From NCBI GenBank assembly GCA_964626565.1, contig CAZVFX010000134.1, positions 1-19,243 of the forward strand: 19,243 nucleotides of DNA, in the 5' to 3' direction. The notes beneath the pieces are model-generated. The model worked only from the letters and a program-made list of their open reading frames with translations. It had not been told where the DNA came from and did no database searches. Both the position numbers and the translations under genes were made by a program. Origin of the DNA: CAZVFX01 sp964626565 (GTDB lineage Bacteria > Myxococcota_A > UBA9042 > CAIXZC01). The first letter of the stretch is position 1; every line of letters starts with the position of its first letter. Of the stretch, positions 14,348 through 19,243 are shown one piece after another.

Positions 14348-17101
14348 CTACTTCGACCTGGCGCAGCGGAAACCGACATCAAGGGTGGAACCGTCTATCT
14401 CTTGCATATGGTTGCGGTATGAAGCACGGAATTCACTGGCTAGTTCTCTGTTGTAGCTGCCGCCCCGAATGACTCTGTGCTGCGCCGAGTCGGGACCGGG
14501 CGGGTTGTTCAACGGAGAGCTTGCGTAGTAGTCGCCGGCATACCAGTCGCTAACCCACTCGTACACGTTTCCCGACATGTCACAAAGCCCATACGGACTG
14601 TCGCCCGCAGGTGATTTCGAGCAGACATCCATGGTTGACCCGGTCCCACAGCCGGCGGGCGGCACCGGATAGGTCATTACGGCCAACTCACACGTTGGCG
14701 AGTCGCCGCCCCAAGGGTGAACGTAGCTGTCCGTTTCGCAACTCATCCCCTGCCCCTCGTACCAGTCGCAGCTCCCGCGGGCGGCCTTTTCCCACTCGGC
14801 CTCTGTGGGAAGCCGCCGACCCGCCCAGGCGCAGTAAGCCTCCGCTTTGGGCCAGTCGATGCAGTTCACGGGGCGGTCGCTTGGCTCAAGCATGACACAG
14901 TCGTCGACGATGGTGCCCCAATCGTTTTCGCCGGTCATCCACTGAGAGAGTTCGCAGGCACCTGCGTCTACACACGCCTGATATGCTTTCTGCGTAACTT
15001 CCGTCATCTCGATGTCGAACGCATCCAGGTACACCCCGTGGTACGGTTTCTCGTCTTCGTCACAATTAGAGTCAAGGGTCTCATTGCACCCCATCCAGAA
15101 TGTGCCTGAAGGTACGGTAACCATAGGCGGGCAATCGGGCCAGCAGCCGCCCTTGAGCACGCAGTCGCCGTCCTCACAGGCGTCGCCTTCATCGCAATCG
15201 CCGCAATTGTCACCGCAGACGGGATCCGGGCCGCACTCCAGCCCTGCGCAGTCCGGATAGCAACACTCTTCGTTGACGCATACGCCGCTACCGCCTTCGC
15301 ACTCGCCCTCAGCCGGAGCGTAGAGGCATCCCACCGCGGGATCGCACGAATCAGCGGTGCACTCGTTGCTATCATCGCAAATGACCTGTTGGCCCACGCA
15401 CAGGCCCGCGGCGCAGGCATCTCCCTCGGTACATTCGTCGTCGTCGTCGCAGTCGACCCCATTCTGGCTGTCGCTATCGAAGGAGCAACCGCTCTCTGCG
15501 AGGCACAGGTTTTCCGTGCACACGTTGTCGTCGTCGCAGACCAGCGGCTCGCCGGGCAGACAAGCGCCGTCACCGTCGCACGTCTCGGTTCCGTTGCACA
15601 GGTCATCGTCCAAGCACTCGTTGGTCTCGTCCGGTTGGTTGACGCAGCCGTCTATCGGGTCGCACGAATCATCGGTGCAGGGTGCGCCATCGTCGCAGTC
15701 TAGCAAGGTCGATTGGTCTATGGCGCAGACCGATACGTCAGGAACCAGGTCACAGTACAGCAGGCCGTTGCACACATTGTTGTCTTCGAGGGGAAGGCAG
15801 TCTCCGTCCGTATCGCAAAGGCAGGTTCCGATGTCATCGATCTCTTCCGGAGGCAGCAACTCGCCGTTGCACTCACCGTCGCCGCAAACGTCAGACCCCG
15901 TGCAGGGATTCCCATCGTCGCAGGCAACGGCGTTGGGGAAGAAGCCGCAAAGGAAGTCTGAATTGCACACGTCGGTTGTGCACAGATTGCCGTCATCGCA
16001 GCTACCACACTCGCACTCGGCTGCCACGCCGACCGCGCCGCACTCCAACCCGTCGCAAAGGGCTTGGCAATCGGCGACGCACTGGTACCCGTCTTCACCG
16101 GCAGTGCAGTCGTAGTTCTCGGCGCACTCGCCGCAAGTTCCGCCGCAACCGTCCTCGCCGCACTCGTTGTCTCCACAGGCGGGGACGCACAGGCACACGC
16201 CGCTTTCGAGGCAAACATGCCCCACGGGGCAGTCCCCGCACGTTCCCTGGCAACCATCGGTGCCGCAGATCTTATCCACACAATCGGGCACGCATCCGCA
16301 CAAGCCCTCGTCGGAGCAGAGCGAATCCTCGGGGCATTGCCCGCAGTTCCCTGCGCATCCGTCATCTCCGCACTCTTTTCCGTCGCAGTCGGGTATACAC
16401 AGGCACGTACCGTCCTCCAGACATGGCTGCCCCTCAGGGCATTCGCCGCATACTCCACCGCAGCCGTCGGCGCCGCATTCCTTGCCCTCGCAGTCCTTTT
16501 CCGGGCAGTCGCAAACTCCTGCTTCAGTGCATTCCCAGTTCTCGAGGCATTCGCCGCAGACCCCGGAGCAGCCGTCGTCGCCGCACTCTTTCCCCTCGCA
16601 GTCAGGCACACAAAGGCAGTTCCCATCTTCGAGGCAGAGATGGTTGTCGGGGCACTGGCCGCAGGATCCACCGCAGCCGTCTTCTCCGCATTCTTTCCCC
16701 TCGCAGTCCTCAAGGCAGTCGCAGATGCCGTCAGCAGTGCATGCCCAATCTTCAGGGCAAACGCCGCACTCTACATCTTCGCATCCGCTGGGGCCGCACT
16801 CCTTGCCCTGGCATTGGGGCATACAGAGGCATATGCCGACGACCAGGCACAGGTCGCCTTCGGCACACTGGCCGCACTCCCCCCCGCAACCATCGGGCCC
16901 ACAAACCTTGTCCTCGCAATCCGGGATACACTGCTCCTCTTCGACAATCTCGAGCACTTCTCCAGAAACCTCGCCAACCTCTTCCAAGACATCCTTGGTC
17001 TCAGTCTCGCCGGAGCCTCCGCACGAAGACAGCAGCAGGATAGCGATAGTCGTCAGCGCACACGCACCGTACTCGAAGCGAATAGCCCTCAGAATCTTCA
17101 T
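14348..17101 (-). CDS. Cys-rich lipoprotein with C-terminal FGE/sulfatase-modifying-factor-fold domain
   Basis: A 917-aa lipoprotein starting at the ATG at 17101, with GGAGGA 7 nt upstream; an open extension to 17236 begins with non-signal sequence and is rejected. The signal ends in LLSSC (Cys27), followed by a Glu/Val-rich acidic linker (28-57). Eight ~35-aa CxPxCxGKxCGxDGCGGxCGxC units span 58-340. A block of CDDGN-type repeats follows to about 600, then another CG-rich module. The FGE-sulfatase (SUMF1/EgtB-like) domain spans 660-917: VTVPSGTFWMGC, EMTEVTQKAY, RLPTEAEWEKAARG, DMSGNVYEWVSDWY, VIRGGSYN and GFRCARSK. The paired active-site cysteines that aerobic FGE carries just after GGS are absent, so formylglycine formation is unlikely. 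The fold is related to C-type lectins, which suggests a binding role. Confidence 0.9.
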   Translation of the reverse strand: MKILRAIRFEYGACALTTIAILLLSSCGGSGETETKDVLEEVGEVSGEVLEIVEEEQCIPDCEDKVCGPDGCGGECGQCAEGDLCLVVGICLCMPQCQGKECGPSGCEDVECGVCPEDWACTADGICDCLEDCEGKECGEDGCGGSCGQCPDNHLCLEDGNCLCVPDCEGKECGDDGCSGVCGECLENWECTEAGVCDCPEKDCEGKECGADGCGGVCGECPEGQPCLEDGTCLCIPDCDGKECGDDGCAGNCGQCPEDSLCSDEGLCGCVPDCVDKICGTDGCQGTCGDCPVGHVCLESGVCLCVPACGDNECGEDGCGGTCGECAENYDCTAGEDGYQCVADCQALCDGLECGAVGVAAECECGSCDDGNLCTTDVCNSDFLCGFFPNAVACDDGNPCTGSDVCGDGECNGELLPPEEIDDIGTCLCDTDGDCLPLEDNNVCNGLLYCDLVPDVSVCAIDQSTLLDCDDGAPCTDDSCDPIDGCVNQPDETNECLDDDLCNGTETCDGDGACLPGEPLVCDDDNVCTENLCLAESGCSFDSDSQNGVDCDDDDECTEGDACAAGLCVGQQVICDDSNECTADSCDPAVGCLYAPAEGECEGGSGVCVNEECCYPDCAGLECGPDPVCGDNCGDCDEGDACEDGDCVLKGGCWPDCPPMVTVPSGTFWMGCNETLDSNCDEDEKPYHGVYLDAFDIEMTEVTQKAYQACVDAGACELSQWMTGENDWGTIVDDCVMLEPSDRPVNCIDWPKAEAYCAWAGRRLPTEAEWEKAARGSCDWYEGQGMSCETDSYVHPWGGDSPTCELAVMTYPVPPAGCGTGSTMDVCSKSPAGDSPYGLCDMSGNVYEWVSDWYAGDYYASSPLNNPPGPDSAQHRVIRGGSYNRELASEFRASYRNHMQEIDGSTLDVGFRCARSK
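16082..16930 (-). repeat. Eight tandem 35-36-aa CGxDGCGGxCGxC units
   Basis: Units start at residues 58, 93, 129, 164, 199, 235, 270 and 305. Each carries eight Cys in the order CxPxC, xxC, GxDGC, xGxC, GxC, xxxxC, xxGxC. Units 2, 5 and 8 have one-residue insertions. The array is immediately followed by the unrelated CDDGN-type units, making this gene a hybrid of both stalk types. Confidence 0.88.
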
Positions 17102-17146
17102 TCTAGTGTCCTCCGCGAACAACCAGTCCCGAACCATGTTCAACGT

Positions 17147-17152
17147 AGTATA
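17147..17152 (-). promoter_or_regulatory. Candidate -10 box upstream of the FGE-like lipoprotein
   Basis: TATACT on the minus strand lies about 46 nt before the ATG at 17101. No acceptable -35 sits at 16-18 nt, so it is either an activator-dependent promoter or chance. Confidence 0.3.
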
Positions 17153-17237
17153 CCCTATCCGAACGCCTGAACCTATCATGACTTTTCGCCGGCGATGTCG
17201 TGCCCGGTTGCAACCTCGGAAGCCATCATGTTCCACC

Positions 17238-17352
17238 CGATCGTCATTTCGATGGCGGCCGTTTTTGCGGTGCGCTCCACCCGATCGTCATTTCGATGGC
17301 GGCCGTTTTTGCGGTGCGTTCCACCCGATCGTCATTTCGATGGCGGCCGTTC
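17238..17352. repeat. 44-bp tandem repeat, two full copies and a partial third
   Basis: The unit begins CGATCGTCATTTCGATGGCG and starts at 17238, 17282 and 17326, an exact 44-nt period. The first two copies are near-identical; the third departs after GGCCGTT into the 202-bp element. The unit has no direct partner sequence resembling spacers, so it is not a CRISPR. The same start sequence recurs at 17628, right after the N gap. Confidence 0.9.
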
Positions 17353-17527
17353 CTTTCGGGTTGAGATGGCCGACCCGACCATCTCTACGTGGAAGACGGC
17401 CGATGCGTTGATGTCGAATGTGACCATCGGACATGTGGGGGATTGCCGGTGATGTTGACCTAATCGTCGCAGGCGACGGCCAACCTGTGCATGACGCGGG
17501 GTGCGGTGCCCCGGGCGCCGCAGAACA
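17326..17527. repeat. 202-bp direct repeat, copy 1
   Basis: Runs from CGATCGTCATTTCGATGG to GCGCCGCAGAACA and is matched along its full length by 17628-17829 with about a dozen substitutions and no net length change. It ends exactly at the N gap. It contains a GC-rich hairpin near 17503 (GCGG...CCGC). Confidence 0.9.
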
Positions 17528-17627
17528 NNNNNNNNNNNNNNNNNNNNNNNNNNNNNNNNNNNNNNNNNNNNNNNNNNNNNNNNNNNNNNNNNNNNNNNNN
17601 NNNNNNNNNNNNNNNNNNNNNNNNNNN
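17528..17627. other. Assembly gap of 100 Ns
   Basis: Exactly 100 N, a conventional placeholder of unknown true length. It is bounded on the left by the end of one 202-bp repeat copy and on the right by the beginning of the next, so further copies may be collapsed or missing here. Confidence 0.98.
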
Positions 17628-17829
17628 CGATCGTCATTTCGATGGCGGCCGTTCCTTCCGGGTTGAGATGGCTCACCGAACCCTCTCTACGTGGAAGACG
17701 GCGGATGCGTTGATGACGAATGTGACCATCGGACATGTTGGGGATTGCCATTGTTGTTGACCTAATCGTCGCAAGCGACGGCCAACCTGTGCATGACGCG
17801 GGGTGCGGTGCCCCGGGCGCCGCAGAACA
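17628..17829. repeat. 202-bp direct repeat, copy 2
   Basis: Second copy of the element at 17326-17527. Differences cluster at the segment after GAGATGGC and around 17747-17755. This copy alone is followed by sequence that completes an inverted repeat (arms at 17647-17699 and 17891-17942). Confidence 0.9.
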
Positions 17830-17942
17830 ACATCCCAACGCATCGGCCTTTCATGTCTGATGGTCACACCCGGCCTCGAAGGCACATATCGTATTCTACG
17901 TAGAGAGGGTTCGGTGAGCCCTCTCAGCCCGAAGGAACGGCC
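17647..17942. repeat. Large imperfect inverted repeat (~296 bp)
   Basis: The outer arms 17647-17699 and 17891-17942 are reverse complements at roughly 48 of 53 positions (one 1-nt indel, four substitutions), with the core CTCACCGAACCCTCTCTACG identical. A second inner pair, 17721-17737 with 17852-17868, matches at 16 of 17 positions. The centre, about 114 bp, holds a further GC-rich hairpin. No transposase is present, so a non-autonomous (MITE-like) or structured intergenic element is possible. Confidence 0.8.
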
Positions 17943-18002
17943 TCCGCATAACCACCCAACGTTTCGAAGGCACCGCCTTTTGGCTCCGCCTCGGGTGCGG
18001 TT

Positions 18003-19243
18003 CTATTTCTTACCCACGATAAATTTCGGTTTGATCAGATAAATCAGGGTCGGCAGGAGAATCAGGCCGCCTAACATGGAGATCATCATCCAGACGGCGA
18101 GCAGGATGCCCATGTCGGCCTGGAATTTGAGGAACGACATGGACCAGAAGATGATGCCGGCTACCATGGTTGTCGCGGTGAAGATGACCGCCTTACCCGC
18201 GGTGGCTACCGAGGTCTGGATGGCCAGCCCCAGGTCTCCTTGCCGGCCGTACTCCTCTTTGATCCGGCCCACGATGTAGAGGCCGTAGTCGACGCCGAGG
18301 CCCACCCCCAGGGAGACCACCGGCAAAGCGTTTACGTCCAACCCGATCTTGGCCGCGCCCATTACTGCGTATGTGACGTAGTTGGACAGCGCCAACGGCA
18401 CCAGGAACAACACCCCGGCAAGAACCGACCGGAACGCCAGGCCGCAGAACAGGAGCACAATGAAGAAGGCCAGCGCGGTAACCTTTACCTCGGCCTCGGT
18501 GATCACCTCATTCACCGCGGCAAGCAGCCCACCGTAACCGCTGGCGAGCAAAAAGTCCGCCTCTTCCATGGGGTGTTCTTTGATGAACTTCTTGGCGTGG
18601 GCAACTACCTTGCGCAAGGTCTCACCCTTGTGGTCGCGCAAGTAGAGGCTCACCGTCGCACGCTTCGCGTCCTGGGTTACGAATCTGCTCAGGTCGCCAG
18701 GTTCCGCAGACGAGAAGATGATTCCGAGGAAGAAACCGGAGTCTTTGCGGTTCCGGGGAATCAGTTCCCATTTCGGGTCACCCGCGTGCATGGCCGAGAT
18801 GACCGCAGGCAACAGCGCGGCAATGGATGCAGACGAGCCCACCTCGGGCAGGGTCTCCATCTCCCGCTGCAGAAACTCCATGTTCTGGAGCACCACCGGC
18901 GACTTGATGGGATTACACTCACGGGAAATGCACTCGATGTCTTCCGCGCACTTGCGACCGCGGTCGGTCTTGCAAACGCCGGCGCCGGCGTCGCAGCCGA
19001 AGCAGTCATCGTCCTTCTCGCATTCCATGGACGGCTCGTCAAAGCAGGTACCCGACTGCTCTCCGCAGCCGTGGGCCTCCAGCAGCTCCTCCCTGGACGG
19101 GGTGGGGCATTCCTTGCCTTCCACGATGATGTTCAACACCTCGGTGTTGCCGAACTTCTCCGCGATGTGTTCAGTGTCCTTGTTGTACTTGGAGTCGGGC
19201 CACAGCATGGGCGTGCCCGGGTGGACGTCGCCGATGACCAGGT
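18003..19243 (-). CDS. RND/MMPL-family transporter, C-terminal part (5' end outside window)
   Basis: The frame remains open to the window edge (…VIGDVHPGTP before MLWPDSKYN), so the Met at 19208 is internal and about 412 C-terminal residues are seen. The GDxxPGTPxLWPDSxYN motif is typical of the extracytoplasmic domain after an early membrane helix in MMPL/Patched-like RND proteins. A Cys-rich insertion with ten Cys follows (34-98 counted from Met19208). A periplasmic domain precedes about five membrane segments beginning at VTALAFFIVLLFCGLAF, with the conserved SLGVGLGVDYGLYIVGRIKEEY. The protein ends shortly after LILLPTLIYLIKP. Substrate unknown; relatives export lipids or lipid-linked molecules. 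It is separated from the lipoprotein cluster by the repeat region, so an operon link is unlikely. Confidence 0.9.
   Translation of the reverse strand, partial: LVIGDVHPGTPMLWPDSKYNKDTEHIAEKFGNTEVLNIIVEGKECPTPSREELLEAHGCGEQSGTCFDEPSMECEKDDDCFGCDAGAGVCKTDRGRKCAEDIECISRECNPIKSPVVLQNMEFLQREMETLPEVGSSASIAALLPAVISAMHAGDPKWELIPRNRKDSGFFLGIIFSSAEPGDLSRFVTQDAKRATVSLYLRDHKGETLRKVVAHAKKFIKEHPMEEADFLLASGYGGLLAAVNEVITEAEVKVTALAFFIVLLFCGLAFRSVLAGVLFLVPLALSNYVTYAVMGAAKIGLDVNALPVVSLGVGLGVDYGLYIVGRIKEEYGRQGDLGLAIQTSVATAGKAVIFTATTMVAGIIFWSMSFLKFQADMGILLAVWMMISMLGGLILLPTLIYLIKPKFIVGKK

Larger units (their letters stand above)
17102..18002. other. Long intergenic repeat region with no credible gene
   Basis: Between the FGE-like lipoprotein and the RND transporter, about 900 bp hold no reading frame with a ribosome-binding site and a protein-like composition. 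Instead there are a 44-bp tandem repeat (17238-17352), two 202-bp direct copies flanking an assembly gap, and an inverted repeat (17647-17942). Short open frames here run through repeats or Ns and are artefacts. Nothing recognisable is seen in 17943-18002 beyond a GC-rich stretch with weak hairpins. Confidence 0.8.

Noticed and set aside
14351..15124. Active formylglycine-generating enzyme for sulfatase maturation
   Set aside because: The two catalytic cysteines expected just after the GGS motif are absent, and no sulfatase gene is present in the window.
17102..17236. N-terminal extension of the FGE-like lipoprotein
   Set aside because: It would place 45 residues before a clear lipoprotein signal and reach into the 44-bp repeat; the ATG at 17101 has GGAGGA upstream.
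17332..17885. Short proteins on both strands crossing or flanking the N gap
   Set aside because: They contain the unknown 100 N or repeat-derived sequence and have no start signals.

Overview
The window looks like a chromosomal piece (scaffolded, with one 100-N gap) from a high-GC Gram-negative bacterium. The best guess is Myxococcota or a related former deltaproteobacterial lineage. The reasons are several very long cysteine-rich lipoproteins with MopE-type, DUF4215/myxo-disulfide-type and CGxDGCGGxCGxC repeats, a PEGA-domain protein, a zf-TFIIB protein and an MMPL/RND transporter. The lineage is an inference from protein style; there is no rRNA marker.

Layout, mostly on the minus strand and read right to left. 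(a) 18003-19243: the C-terminal part of an RND/MMPL transporter, open at the window edge, with an unusual Cys-rich insertion. (b) 17102-18002: about 900 bp without a credible gene, holding a 44-bp tandem repeat, two near-identical 202-bp direct copies on either side of the N gap, and a 296-bp inverted repeat. (c) 14348-17101: lipoprotein with two kinds of Cys-rich repeats and a C-terminal FGE/sulfatase-modifying-factor fold. (d) 13519-14253: PEGA-domain membrane protein. (e) 8719-13404: 1561-aa lipoprotein with a Cys-rich stalk and three LamG-like jellyrolls. (f) 8141-8722, the only plus-strand gene: a small double zf-TFIIB protein. (g) 8053 down to 2: a probable operon of an FG-GAP lipoprotein, a DPBB (RlpA-like) lipoprotein, an SGNH hydrolase, and a lipoprotein ending in what looks like a vertebrate-uromodulin-type D8C/D10C domain.

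The unifying theme is five proteins built on one plan: lipobox cysteine, acidic or low-complexity linker, long disulfide-rich repeat stalk, then a different globular C-terminal head in each (D10C; DPBB; FG-GAP propeller-like; triple LamG; FGE/C-type-lectin-like fold). I read this as a set of surface-displayed 'stalk-and-head' lipoproteins, with candidate ligand- or glycan-binding heads. The architecture is visible in the sequence; the function is inferred. The most striking single element is the D10C-like domain at 5-364, in which all ten cysteines and the GWYRF and double-Cys motifs match my recollection of uromodulin/GP2.
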